In this document: one piece after another, positions 1 to 8,646 of the stretch
How positions within the stretch are numbered: position 1 is the stretch's first letter
Layout of the letters: each line of letters starts with the position of its first letter
Origin: Phycisphaerae bacterium
GTDB lineage: Bacteria; Planctomycetota; Phycisphaerae; UBA1845; PWPN01
Direction of reading: 5' to 3'
NCBI GenBank assembly: GCA_012719955.1
Contig: JAAXZI010000107.1
Coordinates: 1-43,939, forward strand
Length of the DNA stretch: 43,939 nucleotides
Position numbers and translations under genes: made by a program
Notes under the pieces: generated by a model
Database searches by the model: none
Told to the model about the DNA's origin: nothing
What the model saw: only the letters and a program-made list of their open reading frames with translations

Positions 1-129
1 CACTACGGATTGGAGAACAACCGCGCGCAACTGCTGGCGGCGATGTTCTGTTACCAATTGCTGCTGCGCTACAACCGCTTCTGTGGCCACCGCGACGGTC
101 AGGTCAACTGGATCCTGGATGCATTATGA
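1..129 (+). CDS. C-terminal end of an unidentified protein (partial)
   Basis: The first 42 codons of the window read open in frame 1 and end at TGA (127-129). The encoded tail is rich in Leu, Tyr, Asn and Arg, with a segment AMFCYQLLLRYNRFCG and an end QVNWILDAL. This looks like a folded helical protein end rather than random translation, because the codon use matches the neighbouring genes and the repeat DNA starts immediately after the stop. The start lies outside the window. I do not recognise the family and assign no function. Confidence 0.5.
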   Translation, partial: HYGLENNRAQLLAAMFCYQLLLRYNRFCGHRDGQVNWILDAL

Positions 130-515
130 GACAGGCTGCATCGTGCCACGGCTTGTTGCACCACGGCTCATTGTGCTGGCACTCTTGCGCCGCGCCAGCT
201 TCACCATAACCGGCCTGCTGTGTGCCACGGCTCCTGGGCCGCGTCAGGAAGGCCCTGACGCCTGTGTGCTGCAGCTCTTGAGCCGTGGGTTGGGACGACC
301 CTGACGCCTGTGTGCCACGGCTCTTGCTCTCCGTTAGCTTCACCATAGCCGGCCCACTGTGCGCTACGGCTCTTGAGCCGTGTTGGGAAAACGCAGACAT
401 GCCGCACGGATCACGAGCACTGGCATAACGTACGCCCACAAGCAGCGGCGTAACCAGCGTGACGGTGAGGCCAAAGGCATGCTGCGGGATCACATATAGT
501 CACATCGTGCCGTTT
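130..515. repeat. Intergenic block of degenerate palindromic repeats (family A)
   Basis: This stretch holds no credible gene. It consists of several diverged copies of a unit containing 'GTGCCACGGCTC' and 'CTCTTGAGCCGTG', often followed by 'AGCTTCACCATAGCCGGCC'. Copies are visible around 185-250, 300-380 and in part at 140-175. The same unit recurs at about 1660-1740 and, in the other orientation, at about 2205-2280. CTC(A/T)TGAGCCGTG-type segments are imperfect inverted repeats and could form small hairpins. Short ORFs running through it on both strands look like accidental products of the repeats. Confidence 0.7.
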
Positions 516-575
516 TCGGTCCAGGAGTCTCGCGCACCGACCCATGAGGCGGGCAGGATGCCCGCCCCCCGGGCG
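516..575. repeat. Composite hairpin repeat (copy 1 of a 60-bp family)
   Basis: A 'CGGTCCAGGAGTCTCGCGC' segment is followed by the perfect hairpin GGCGGGCAGGATGCCCGCC (548-566; 8-bp stem, 3-nt loop). Nearly the same arrangement occurs at 26831-26886, about 26 kb away. It abuts the 3' end of galE on the opposite strand. Confidence 0.75.
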
Positions 576-1628
576 TCAGCTTGTGATCCCCGCCGGCGAG
601 CCGGCCTCGCCGGTCACGACAGCCGTGGGTTTGGAAGGGTCGTCGTTGAAGCCGTTGGGGTGTGTTGAATGCCAGCGCCAGGCTGATTCCACGATGCGGT
701 CAATGTCCGTCCAGCGCGGCTGCCAGCCGAGTTCTTCCTTAATCTTGCGCGGGTCGGCCACCAGCATCGGCGGATCGCCGGGACGACGCGGGCCTTCGAC
801 GACCGGGATGTTCCGACCGGTCACGCGCCTGGCCGCGTCGATCACCGCCCGCACGGAGAAACCGTTGCCCGTGCCGACATTGAAGGCCATGGCCACGCCC
901 GGCTGGATGGCCTCGATGGCCAGGCGGTGGGCCGAGGCGAGGTCCTCCACGTGGATGTAATCGCGGATGCAGGTACCGTCGGGTGTGGGATAGTCGGTGC
1001 CGAAGATGGAGATGTTCGGCCGGATGCCGAGCGCCGCCTGGAGGACGGCCGGAATGATGTGGCTCTCAGGGTCGTGATCCTCACCGATGCTCCCATCGGC
1101 CGCCGCACCGCAGGCGTTGAAGTAGCGCAGCGCGCAGGAGCCCAGGCCCCAGCCGGTGGCCGAATCGCGCAGCATCCACTCGTTGGCCAGCTTGGTACGG
1201 CCATAGGGATTGATCGGCGACTGGGGCAGCGTCTCCACAATGGCCTGCCCCTCGGGCGGAACGCCGTAGGTCGCGCAGCTCGAACTGAACACCATCTTGC
1301 GAATGCCGGCCCGGTTCATGGCCTCCAGCAGGTTCAGCGTGTTGGCCACGTTGTTGCGATAGTACTTGAGCGGGTCGCGGACCGATTCGCCGACCTCCGC
1401 GCTGGCGGCGAAATGCATGACCGCGTCAAAGCGCTGCGAGGCAAGGGCTTTGCCGAGCTGATCGGTATTGGCCAGGTCCCCCTGGATGAGCGTGGCCCGC
1501 GGGTGGACGGCCTCGCGGTGGCCAAGCGAAAGGTTATCAAAGACGACCACCTCGTGGCCGTTCTCGCAAAGATCTTTAACACAGTGGCTGCCGACATAAC
1601 CGGCCCCGCCGGTGACAAAAATGCGCAT
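576..1628 (-). CDS. galE: UDP-glucose 4-epimerase
   Basis: Interconverts UDP-glucose and UDP-galactose in the cytoplasm (Leloir pathway and supply of galactose for surface glycans). The 350-residue protein is an extended short-chain dehydrogenase: the NAD-binding GGAGYVG is at residues 7-13, DNLSLG follows strand 2 near 31-36, the serine cluster SSSCATYG is near 115-122, and the catalytic Y142-GRT-K146 is in place. ALRYFNACGA and the GEDHDPESHIIP segment are typical of GalE. The conserved family sequence ends near 'HPNGF' (about residue 327). The last 23 or so residues are encoded by a palindromic repeat (GCCGGCGAGCCGGC region) and are probably a repeat-derived extension. It is flanked by repeats on both sides, so no operon partner is evident. 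Confidence 0.96.
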   Translation of the reverse strand: MRIFVTGGAGYVGSHCVKDLCENGHEVVVFDNLSLGHREAVHPRATLIQGDLANTDQLGKALASQRFDAVMHFAASAEVGESVRDPLKYYRNNVANTLNLLEAMNRAGIRKMVFSSSCATYGVPPEGQAIVETLPQSPINPYGRTKLANEWMLRDSATGWGLGSCALRYFNACGAAADGSIGEDHDPESHIIPAVLQAALGIRPNISIFGTDYPTPDGTCIRDYIHVEDLASAHRLAIEAIQPGVAMAFNVGTGNGFSVRAVIDAARRVTGRNIPVVEGPRRPGDPPMLVADPRKIKEELGWQPRWTDIDRIVESAWRWHSTHPNGFNDDPSKPTAVVTGEAGSPAGITS

Positions 1629-1644
1629 GAGCTACTCCGTTCCA

Positions 1645-1745
1645 GTTGCAAATTCGCGATGCACAGCTCAAGAGCCGTGGCACACACGGTTACGGCATCG
1701 TGCCGCACGGCTCAAGCGCCGTGCCACACAGGCATACACCATTAT
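1645..1745. repeat. Family A palindromic repeats upstream of galE
   Basis: Two head-to-tail units of 'CTCAAGAGCCGTGGCACAC' type ('CTCAAGCGCCGTGCCACAC' in the second) fill the gap between galE and the next minus-strand gene. They match the units in 130-515. Position relative to galE puts them in its 5' leader or promoter region. Confidence 0.7.
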
Positions 1746-1780
1746 TCCCGTATGGCGGCTGGGATTCCCGCCCGCGTCCG

Positions 1781-2113
1781 TCAGGTGGTGACAACGTCGC
1801 TCAGGGCCGAGATGCTGATGACGGTGTGCCGGAAGACGAAGATCCGGTCGCGGTTCACGCGGATGCCGTCCCGGGCGGACTCGACAATGTACTGTTCGCG
1901 CGGGGCATGGCCCTCGTTGGCGTTGTGCATGTCGGCGGATTCGAGCCAGAAGCCGTCCTCGCCGTAGGACACCAGCTTGCCCAGGTACACAATGGAACCC
2001 GGCGTGTCCAACACCACATCGCATCCGATCAGATCATCCAGGCTGTCAGTCAAGCATGTGCTCCGTCCGCCGGGCCGCTTGAACCGCGCCCTCGACGGAT
2101 CTATATTCGACAC
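1781..2113 (-). CDS. Small hypothetical protein, possibly Sm-like fold
   Basis: A 110-residue soluble protein with no signal peptide or membrane segment. After a basic, Gly-rich N-terminus (RARFKRPGGRST), it has LIGCDVVLDT, YLGKLVSYGEDGFWLESAD and a C-terminal IRVNRDRIFVFRHTVISISAL. This alternation of short beta strands around a 'G-x-L-x-x-Y' turn and a terminal 'I-x-R-x-x-V-x-x-I' strand recalls Sm/LSm-like folds, but I cannot confirm it. The frame is well coded and lies between repeats on both sides. Function unknown; a role in RNA or protein binding would be speculation. Confidence 0.7.
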   Translation of the reverse strand: MSNIDPSRARFKRPGGRSTCLTDSLDDLIGCDVVLDTPGSIVYLGKLVSYGEDGFWLESADMHNANEGHAPREQYIVESARDGIRVNRDRIFVFRHTVISISALSDVVTT

Positions 2114-2204
2114 AAACCTCGGCGAGCCAACAACGTCAGCGTTTATGGTAGGCTTTAAGGACCGAACTGGTCAAGATGGCAGCAGAGCGCCGGGGAAGGC
2201 CACG

Positions 2205-2290
2205 GCGCACGCACTATGGCATACAGTGGGCCGGCTACGGGTGAAGCCGGCACAGCGCAAGCATCATGGCACGCACGGGGGGCTGCAGGG
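2205..2290. repeat. Family A repeat, inverted orientation
   Basis: The segment with 'CAGTGGGCCGGCTACGGGTGA' and 'AAGCCGGCACAGCGCAAGC' is the reverse complement of the unit seen at about 185-380 ('AGCTTCACCATAGCCGGCC'). It lies directly upstream of the plus-strand gene at 2302. Confidence 0.6.
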
Positions 2291-2301
2291 GGGAGGTGGC
2301 G

Positions 2302-2919
2302 GTGCTGATTCAACCTTTCTGGCTGACGCTGGGACTGGCCGTCTTTCTGGCCGTTGCGGGACGGGCGTTTTTCGTCCGCCAGCGGGAGCGCGCGTACCTG
2401 CAGGACTTCGCACGGCGGCACGGCCTCAACTTCTCGCCGGTGGATCTCATCGGCTTGCACGATCGATACCAGAACCTGCGGATCATGCGGACGGGACACA
2501 GCCGGCACGTATGGAACGTGGTCTCCGGGATGACACCGGCCGGCCGGTTGAGCCTGTTCGACTACGGGCTGGAGCTCGGGTTCGGGTTTCGGCGGATTCG
2601 GCAGCGATGGTGGGTGGCGGTGCTGGAGCTGGAGATGGCCCGGGAAGGCTGGATAGCCGGCCCGGCAGACGAGCAGGGCGACCGGCCTGAATTATCCGCG
2701 AAAGCAGGCCCTTTCCTGGTGCGAGCCGAACACGCGATCACCATCCAGAAGTTGCGCGAGAGAGGCATTGAGGATCTGCTGGCGTCCGCCCCACCCGATG
2801 CCCGGTTCGAGGTACGGGGCCAACTGGCGGCGGTGGCCGTTCCGGCAGAGAACAAACCCGCCAGCCGCGAGCAACTGCTGAAGACGGTTATGGAACTGGG
2901 ATCCTGCAGCGCAAAGTGA
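2302..2919 (+). CDS. Hypothetical membrane-anchored protein
   Basis: A 205-residue protein of unknown function. I chose the GTG at 2302 because GGGAGG (2291-2296) sits 5 nt upstream. An ATG at 2266 would add 12 residues coming from repeat DNA. Residues about 4-23 form a hydrophobic segment (FWLTLGLAVFLAVAGRAFFV) followed by RQRERAY, so the protein is anchored with the rest probably cytoplasmic. The body has a pattern of strands (LRIMRTGHSRHVWNVVSGM, LSLFDYGLELGFG, WWVAVLELEMA) resembling bacterial proteins of unknown function that carry one N-terminal helix and a soluble domain. It is convergent with the DoxX gene, with a family C repeat fragment between them (about 2931-2950). Confidence 0.75.
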   Translation: MLIQPFWLTLGLAVFLAVAGRAFFVRQRERAYLQDFARRHGLNFSPVDLIGLHDRYQNLRIMRTGHSRHVWNVVSGMTPAGRLSLFDYGLELGFGFRRIRQRWWVAVLELEMAREGWIAGPADEQGDRPELSAKAGPFLVRAEHAITIQKLRERGIEDLLASAPPDARFEVRGQLAAVAVPAENKPASREQLLKTVMELGSCSAK

Positions 2920-3005
2920 GCCATTTTCTGTAGCGGCCGGGCCTCAGCACGAAGATGGTGCGTGCAAAGCAGCGGCGGAACGCGCTCGGGCCGTGGGATG
3001 ACCGG

Positions 3006-3524
3006 TCACTTCACGCTGGTCTTTTTCGGAGCGAGCGCGTTGGTAAGCGTCAGCGTCGTCCGCGACCAGACCAGCAGGGCCGCAAGCAGCGTCAGCCCCG
3101 TATTTTCGACCAGCTTCCAGCAGATGTTCACCTCGCCCGCCCCGCAGCCGCAGTCGAAGGCGATATCGCAGAAGGCCTTTTGCTCAGCCTCTTGAATGCC
3201 CAGTGCCCGCATAAACACCACCGGCGTGAAACTGAGCATCATCCCCAGGACGACCAGGCCGGTGCCGCGCACAGCAATGCCCGCGATCAGCAGCAGGCCG
3301 CAGAACACCTCCAGCCAGGGCAGCGCGATGGCAACGAGGTTCATCCACACATACTGTTCCGGAGCGAAGATCTGGTACTCGCGAATGAGCTTCAGGAACC
3401 CGTAGGGATCCGTGGTCTTGTTGTAGCCCATGTACAGGAAGGCCAGGCCGAGGACCAGCCGCGCCACCAGGTTCGGCACACCCGTCGCATCCAACCGCCG
3501 CAGGCGACCGACTTGCTCGCTCAT
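3006..3524 (-). CDS. DoxX/MauE-type integral membrane protein
   Basis: A 172-residue protein with four predicted helices: LVARLVLGLAFLYMGYNKT, VWMNLVAIALPWLEVFCGLLLIAG, GTGLVVLGMMLSFTPVVFMRA and the C-terminal GLTLLAALLVW. The Cys-rich loop 'CDIAFDCGCGAGEVNICW' before the last helix matches the CGC...CW pattern of MauE/DoxX relatives, where thiol redox chemistry is suspected. I chose the ATG at 3524 because it overlaps the rhodanese stop (ATGA, 3521-3524) and has GGAGG 6 nt upstream; a longer frame to 3596 lies inside the upstream gene. Translational coupling to the rhodanese suggests a joint role in sulfur or thiol redox handling at the membrane. Exact reaction unknown. Confidence 0.85.
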   Translation of the reverse strand: MSEQVGRLRRLDATGVPNLVARLVLGLAFLYMGYNKTTDPYGFLKLIREYQIFAPEQYVWMNLVAIALPWLEVFCGLLLIAGIAVRGTGLVVLGMMLSFTPVVFMRALGIQEAEQKAFCDIAFDCGCGAGEVNICWKLVENTGLTLLAALLVWSRTTLTLTNALAPKKTSVK

Positions 3525-4213
3525 TGGGCACCTCCAGTGGTGATGTCGCCGCTCAGACGTTCGCCTTTCTCCACGGGGCCCCCCTTGCTGGCCCATTCTT
3601 CCATGCCGCCGGTGTAGACATGGAGGATGGACGGGTTAATCCCCACGGTGTCGCGCAGGTACCCGGCGGTGAACAGGCTATCCTCGCAATCGCCGCCATG
3701 GCAATAGATGACGATCTTCTCGGCGCCCAGGAGGAAGGGCTGCACGAGGTCCAGGGTAAGCTGCGGATTGACGTGATCGAGTCGCCAGGCCCGCGGGATG
3801 TGGCCCTCGTGGTACTGCTTCTCGTTGCGGGCATCCACGAAGACGTAAGCATCGGATTGATACTGAGGGTCGTGGAAGAGAGCAGCCACTTCGTCGTGAC
3901 GAAGCGGCGTCAGGCCGGCCTCTTTGACGAGCTTTTCGACTTTATTGGCCACTTCGCCGGCGGCGCTGCCCTGGGCGGCGTGAACCGGAGAGGAGCTTTC
4001 CTGGACGGCCGGCCGGGTGGCCGCCTGATCGCCCGGCTGCGTGGTCGCGGACGAATCGGCGGTCGGGACCGAGGGCCGACTCCCGACGGGCTTGAAGTAA
4101 TTTCGCCTCAGCTCCAGCCCGACGTCTGAGCCGACGTTAGCGACCAGGGCAATGCCCGTGCCGACAACCACCACGATCAGAGATTCGAGAATGACTCTGG
4201 CCATCTCCCTCAT
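3521..4213 (-). CDS. Membrane-anchored rhodanese-domain protein
   Basis: A 230-residue protein. Residues about 7-26 form an N-terminal membrane anchor (VILESLIVVVVGTGIALVA). A Thr/Pro/Gln-rich linker with TTQPGDQAATRPA follows (about 57-70). The rhodanese domain spans about 95-220, with VFVDARNEKQYHEGHIPRA (CDC25-type motif, 124-142) and the active-site loop YCHGGDCEDS with candidate catalytic Cys171. GAGGTG lies just upstream of the ATG. The gene overlaps DoxX by 4 nt, and the HEAT-repeat gene ends 42 nt upstream, so the three may be one transcript. Rhodaneses carry persulfide sulfur; placement outside the membrane is inferred from the anchor. Confidence 0.9.
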   Translation of the reverse strand: MREMARVILESLIVVVVGTGIALVANVGSDVGLELRRNYFKPVGSRPSVPTADSSATTQPGDQAATRPAVQESSSPVHAAQGSAAGEVANKVEKLVKEAGLTPLRHDEVAALFHDPQYQSDAYVFVDARNEKQYHEGHIPRAWRLDHVNPQLTLDLVQPFLLGAEKIVIYCHGGDCEDSLFTAGYLRDTVGINPSILHVYTGGMEEWASKGGPVEKGERLSGDITTGGAQ

Positions 4214-4255
4214 CGTTGCACCTCAAGCATCGTGGATCATCGGCTGAATTATACC

Positions 4256-6217
4256 CTATCCGGGGCGAGTGGCCACGGGCTGGGTGGTGGCCGACAGGCT
4301 CGCGCGAAGTTCGTCGAACTGCCGGGCCCATTCCTTCCCAAACCGATCGGGCGCCATCTGGTTGAGCTTGTCCAGCAGGCTGATGGCGGCGGTCCGGTTG
4401 GTCGTTCCCGTCAGACGGACGTACTCCAGCAGTCGGGCGATCAGCGTCTCGCGCAGCCGCTGGGGCTTGGATTCCTGGATGAACAGGATGGCTTTCTCGG
4501 GTGCGGAGGCGCGCAGATGGGCCTCGACAAGCTTGCCGGCCACCCGCTGGGCGGTCTCCTGGTCGGTGGCCGGCAGCACCTCCAGAACGCGGGTGAACGC
4601 CCCGGCCGCATCGCCCCCCCGCCCGGCCGACAGATAGGCGTCACCCAGCAACTCACGGACCCGCCCGAGGCGCTGGGGCTCGGCGCTCGAAGGACTCATC
4701 TGTTTCTCGGCTTCGGCCAGCAAATCGATCCGTCGCCCCACCGTCACGGGGTCCGTAGCCGACCACGAACTCAGCACCTGCTCGCGCTCGGCGGGCGGGA
4801 GGATCTTGAGGAAAAGCTGCTTGTAGGATTCCCAGGCCTTGTTCTGGACCGCGACGGAGGGTTCCTCCTTGGGATCGAGTCGCCCGCGGAGCCTTTCGAG
4901 GTGCTCGGGACGGCTGCCGATTTTGCCCAGGGCATCCGCCGCGAACTCGCGGACGCCGGCATCGGGGTCGCGCTCCATCCGTTCGATGACCACCTCGGCA
5001 TCTCTGAGGTCGCCGACCAGGCCAATGCCGCGCAGGGCTGCCTGTCGGATGGCGGGTACTCGCTCGTTCGCGCCGGCGTGGGCACGGAAAATGGGCAGGA
5101 ACTGCGGATCGGCGATGCGGGCCATGGCCTCGATGATCTGCTCGCGAACAATGTCGCTGTCCATGGGTTCAGACGCCCGCTCCACGAGCGCGGTGACGGC
5201 CAGGTCGGTTTCGGGGGGCGGCGCGCCGGGCGTCCGGGCGGCCAGTCGGCCTAAAGCCGCGGCCGCTTCCGCCGCAACCTGCTCGTCAGGCTCCCTGAGG
5301 CCGGCCACGCAGGCCGGAATCGAGCCCGGATCGGCCAGGTAGCCCAGGGCCCCATAGATCTCTCTTCGAATGTCCGGGAGGCGCTCGGTGGCCAGCATGG
5401 CCTGGACCCGGGGCGAGTCCTCGGACTGGCGCATGTCCCGCAGGATGATGACGGCCCGCTTGCGCACCCGTGGTTCGCGGTCGGTGAGCATCTGCCGGAT
5501 CTGATAAAGGATGTCGGGGGCCGGCCGGGTACCGGCCACCATCTTCTCATGGACGATTTCCAGGGCGGTCAGGCGGTCCAGGGCCAGCGTTGATTTCAAC
5601 CACCGCTGCAACTGCGCCGCCCGGTCCGAATCGGTGCGCTGAGCCTCGTGGAGTTGCTTGCAGCGGGCAATGAAGGTCTTCTCCAGGAGCTGGCGCTCCT
5701 GCTCCTTGAGCCGGGCCGTGACCACAGGATCGTCGTAGCCGGCCAGGGCGGCCGCGGCAGCCTCGCGAATGGCCGCCTCCTTGTGGTCGAGCAGACCCAT
5801 CAGCGGCGGCACAAAGTCCGGGTGGGTCGATTGGGCCTGACTGATCGCCTGGCAGACGGCCAGCTTGGCGGCGTCATTGTTCTTGCTTTCGAGGATGATG
5901 AGCAGCGCCTTGACGCCCTCGTCCGAGAAGAACTCCAGGACGGAAAGAGCCGCTTCGACGCGCGCCTGCGGATCGCTCTGGCCACCGATAATGAGCACCA
6001 GCCGGTAAAGTTCCGCAGGGGAAGGTTCGAGAAGGCTCCCGGCAGGGGCCGAAGTGACCATCTGGGCGGGCGCCGGCAAAGCCGCCACCAGCCCCGTTCC
6101 CGTCAACGCCACCCCCGCCACGACGCACAACCAGCGCCGATGCCCGGCCACAAGCCGCCAACAGGGCCGGCGAGGCGAAAATTCGGGCGTGAAGGCTGTG
6201 GGAAGCGGCATGTCCAA
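4256..6217 (-). CDS. Exported HEAT-repeat protein
   Basis: A 653-residue scaffold protein. The start is TTG at 6217 (AAGGA 5 nt upstream) or ATG at 6211. An N-terminal signal or anchor (RRWLCVVAGVALTGTGLVAALPAPAQ, about 28-52) precedes a long series of helical pairs. HEAT-like units are clear from about 70 to 450, for example VLEFFSDEGVKALLIILES, LMGLLDHKEAAIREAAAAALAGY, REPRVRKRAVIILRDM and DPDAGVREFAADALGKIG. From about 460 to 630 the helices look TPR-like (LGDAYLSAGRGGDAAGAFTRVL). The C-terminus ends in 'SATTQPVATRPG', the planctomycete-style ATRP tail. Such proteins act as binding scaffolds; no partner can be named. It precedes the rhodanese/DoxX pair on the same strand. Confidence 0.88.
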   Translation of the reverse strand: MDMPLPTAFTPEFSPRRPCWRLVAGHRRWLCVVAGVALTGTGLVAALPAPAQMVTSAPAGSLLEPSPAELYRLVLIIGGQSDPQARVEAALSVLEFFSDEGVKALLIILESKNNDAAKLAVCQAISQAQSTHPDFVPPLMGLLDHKEAAIREAAAAALAGYDDPVVTARLKEQERQLLEKTFIARCKQLHEAQRTDSDRAAQLQRWLKSTLALDRLTALEIVHEKMVAGTRPAPDILYQIRQMLTDREPRVRKRAVIILRDMRQSEDSPRVQAMLATERLPDIRREIYGALGYLADPGSIPACVAGLREPDEQVAAEAAAALGRLAARTPGAPPPETDLAVTALVERASEPMDSDIVREQIIEAMARIADPQFLPIFRAHAGANERVPAIRQAALRGIGLVGDLRDAEVVIERMERDPDAGVREFAADALGKIGSRPEHLERLRGRLDPKEEPSVAVQNKAWESYKQLFLKILPPAEREQVLSSWSATDPVTVGRRIDLLAEAEKQMSPSSAEPQRLGRVRELLGDAYLSAGRGGDAAGAFTRVLEVLPATDQETAQRVAGKLVEAHLRASAPEKAILFIQESKPQRLRETLIARLLEYVRLTGTTNRTAAISLLDKLNQMAPDRFGKEWARQFDELRASLSATTQPVATRPG

Positions 6218-6442
6218 ATCCGTCCTTGTATGGAAGCGCCAGGTTTACTCGAGGCCTGACCGGTCCCCCCGCAGCCCGCCGGCAGGCCCACCTGCAATAT
6301 AGACACGCGCCGAGGCCCCATGGTTGGGCCGGCGCCTCATCATTGTATACGTTTGAACGGCAGTCGAGGGGCGCGCGCCATGAGAAAAAACGCAAAAAAT
6401 GCGGCACGTCTCCGGCGGCGATGACAGCCCACGACCCGTCTT

Positions 6443-7351
6443 TCAGGCGGTCGCGCGGATTCGCTCGATCCGGCGGGCGATATCGTCGATCTGGCGTGGG
6501 TCGCTGAAACCAATGGTGAAGCCGCTGATATAGGGCTTCTTCAGCACAAAGGCCAGCGATTCGTCGATCTGGTCGCCCTTGATTCGGCCCTCGCCGAGTA
6601 TCTTCATGCCGTACACCGCTTTGCCGCGTTCGTGCATGGTTTTGAGGACCTCCTCGACTTTGGGCACGTCCGCGGGCTTGTCCACATCCATGAGCGTAGC
6701 AAAGGGATTGATGCGGGCGAGGTTCACTTCCCCCCAGGGCTCATCGGCGGCGGCCTTGAGGGCCTCAAAGGTATGACATGAGCATCCCACGGCGCGAACC
6801 CAGCCCTTCTCCTTGGCTTCACTGAGGGCATCCATCGCGCCGCGCAGTTTGCGCGGCCAATCCGCATCGACCATGCAGTGCAGCAGGACGATGTCGAGAT
6901 AATCGGTGCCCAGTTCCGTACGGAATCGCTCGATATCGGCAAGGACGCGCTCAGCGGTCTTGCCCGTGGTTTTGGTGGTAATCGTGACCTGGTCCCGTTT
7001 GACCTCTTTGAGGGCCTGGCCGACGTAGGGATGGCTCTTGTAGGAATCGGCGGCATCCCACCAGCGGATGCCCTCGTCGAGGGCGTTGCGGAGCATCTTG
7101 ATCATGGCGGGTGCGCCGGCACCCCGCTGCTCGCTGCCGCCCTTGGTGCCCGTGCCGATGGACAGGCGCGAGGCCTTGATGCCGGTCTTGCCCAGCAGGA
7201 TCTGGTCATTGGCCCGAAGTATGGATCTTCCGACCGGCCGGGTGGCAGGCGGCTCAGCGGCTTCGGAGCCGGTTGTCGTGCCCACCACAAAGGAAGCACC
7301 GACGGCCGCCGCCGTACGGGACAGAAAATCACGCCGGTTCAACAGACCCAT
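6443..7351 (-). CDS. Tat-exported aldo/keto reductase
   Basis: A 302-residue protein with a twin-arginine signal (NRRDFLSRTAAAVGASFVVG, residues about 5-24) and an ATRP linker, then an aldo/keto reductase barrel. The catalytic tetrad is visible: D99 and Y104 (WDAADSYKSH), K127 (TITTKTTG) and H158 (VLLHCMVD). The NADPH-binding end is less typical. I chose ATG 7351 because AGGAG lies 8 nt upstream and it places the RR motif at the N-terminus. Tat export implies that it folds with its cofactor before crossing the membrane. Substrate unknown. Many planctomycete paralogues share this architecture. Confidence 0.9.
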   Translation of the reverse strand: MGLLNRRDFLSRTAAAVGASFVVGTTTGSEAAEPPATRPVGRSILRANDQILLGKTGIKASRLSIGTGTKGGSEQRGAGAPAMIKMLRNALDEGIRWWDAADSYKSHPYVGQALKEVKRDQVTITTKTTGKTAERVLADIERFRTELGTDYLDIVLLHCMVDADWPRKLRGAMDALSEAKEKGWVRAVGCSCHTFEALKAAADEPWGEVNLARINPFATLMDVDKPADVPKVEEVLKTMHERGKAVYGMKILGEGRIKGDQIDESLAFVLKKPYISGFTIGFSDPRQIDDIARRIERIRATA

Positions 7352-7461
7352 AGCCTTGCTCCTGAACAGTTTCGCCTGGCTCTCGCAGGGCACACCGCTC
7401 CCCGCGTTTCCACCCCAAGTGTAACCGCCAGAAACCGGGAGGCAATCGGGTTCTCTGTTCG

Positions 7462-8604
7462 CTATTTGCGCGGGGTGATGTGGAGCCCGGACGGCCGCGT
7501 TCCCAACCTGGGGCTCAGCCTGCCGGCGGGCCGGGTGGCCGTCGGGCGGCCAAGCGGGCTGGGCCGGGTCGTCACCCGGCGCGGCGGTGGCTCATAGGGC
7601 GGCTGCACGCCGATGGCCGGGTACTTGCGGCTCATCTCGAGAATCGCGTTCAGGTAAGGTTCGCGTTCCAGCCACAGCTTGATGTCGCCCTTGGAGTCCT
7701 CGAAACGCCGTCGGCCTTCGTGGCGATCCAGAACCTCGATAATGTGAAAACCCATGAAAGTCTCGAGCACTTCGCCGACCTGCCCGGGCTTCACCTTGAA
7801 GGCGGCCTCGGCCAACGGCTCCATCATCCGGTGATGACGCGTGAAGTATCCCAGTTTGCCGCCGTTCAATCGGGTCGGACAGGTGCTTTGCTTCAGGGCC
7901 TCGTCCCAGGTGATTTTTCCGCCGACCAGGTCTTCGCGGAGCTTCAGGGCTTTCTGGCGCTTGGCTTCCCTTTCCGCGGGCGTATCGTAGGGAGCGGAGC
8001 CGATGAGGATGTGCCGGGCGGACACCTCGGTGCCATTGAAATCCGCCGGATTATCATCGTACAGCTTCTTCAGGAGATCGGCGTTCTTGGCCTTTTCCCG
8101 GCCCCGGTTGCTGAGGGCGGTGCGGCCGTTGGCCAGCAGAACCTGCATGCGCCAACTTTCCGGCGTTCTACCGACTTTTTTCAGGAAGGCGGTGAATTCC
8201 TCATCCGTGTTGAGTTTTTCCCTCTTCTTGATGTGCTCTTTCTGGGCCTGAATGACCGATTCAGGAACAAGCTCGGGGTTCTCATCGAGGTAGATCAGCA
8301 GCCACCTGCGCTCCACCAACTCGCGCATGAACTGTTCCTTGTTGGCGTGAAAATCAGCCGGGGCGCCGCCATAGAAGTAACGTTCAAATTCAGCCTGGGT
8401 GATGGCCGTCTTGTCGCCGATCAGGACAAGAACCGCATCATGGGCCGGCTGAGTGGCCGCCGTGCCCGCCGGTCTGGTCTCGGCCACAGCCGACGCTCCG
8501 GGAGCGGTTGTCGGTTGCTGTGCCGTTGCGACGCTCACAACCCATGCCCCGGCCAGCAACGCCCCCGCCATGCTCCAACTCACTACCAGACCTTGCCTCA
8601 TCAT
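7462..8604 (-). CDS. PpiC/SurA-type peptidyl-prolyl isomerase
   Basis: A 380-residue exported foldase. The signal peptide covers residues about 1-28 (MAGALLAGAWVVSVATAQ), followed by an ATQP-rich linker (30-55) and a SurA-like helical N-domain (TQAEFERYFYGG to about 180). The parvulin rotamase domain follows at about 190-300: VSARHILIGS, GGKLGYFTRHHRM, AFKVKPGQVGEVLETFMGFHIIEVLDR. The C-terminal 40 residues are a basic Pro/Thr/Arg tail with several TRP motifs. AAGGTG lies 9 nt before the start. In a diderm this class assists folding of outer-membrane or periplasmic proteins, which fits the big beta-barrel and cytochromes nearby, though no direct link is shown. Confidence 0.92.
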   Translation of the reverse strand: MMRQGLVVSWSMAGALLAGAWVVSVATAQQPTTAPGASAVAETRPAGTAATQPAHDAVLVLIGDKTAITQAEFERYFYGGAPADFHANKEQFMRELVERRWLLIYLDENPELVPESVIQAQKEHIKKREKLNTDEEFTAFLKKVGRTPESWRMQVLLANGRTALSNRGREKAKNADLLKKLYDDNPADFNGTEVSARHILIGSAPYDTPAEREAKRQKALKLREDLVGGKITWDEALKQSTCPTRLNGGKLGYFTRHHRMMEPLAEAAFKVKPGQVGEVLETFMGFHIIEVLDRHEGRRRFEDSKGDIKLWLEREPYLNAILEMSRKYPAIGVQPPYEPPPRRVTTRPSPLGRPTATRPAGRLSPRLGTRPSGLHITPRK

Positions 8605-8646
8605 GGCTTACACCTTTTTCTCAGGAAGCAGACTTCACCGACAGTA

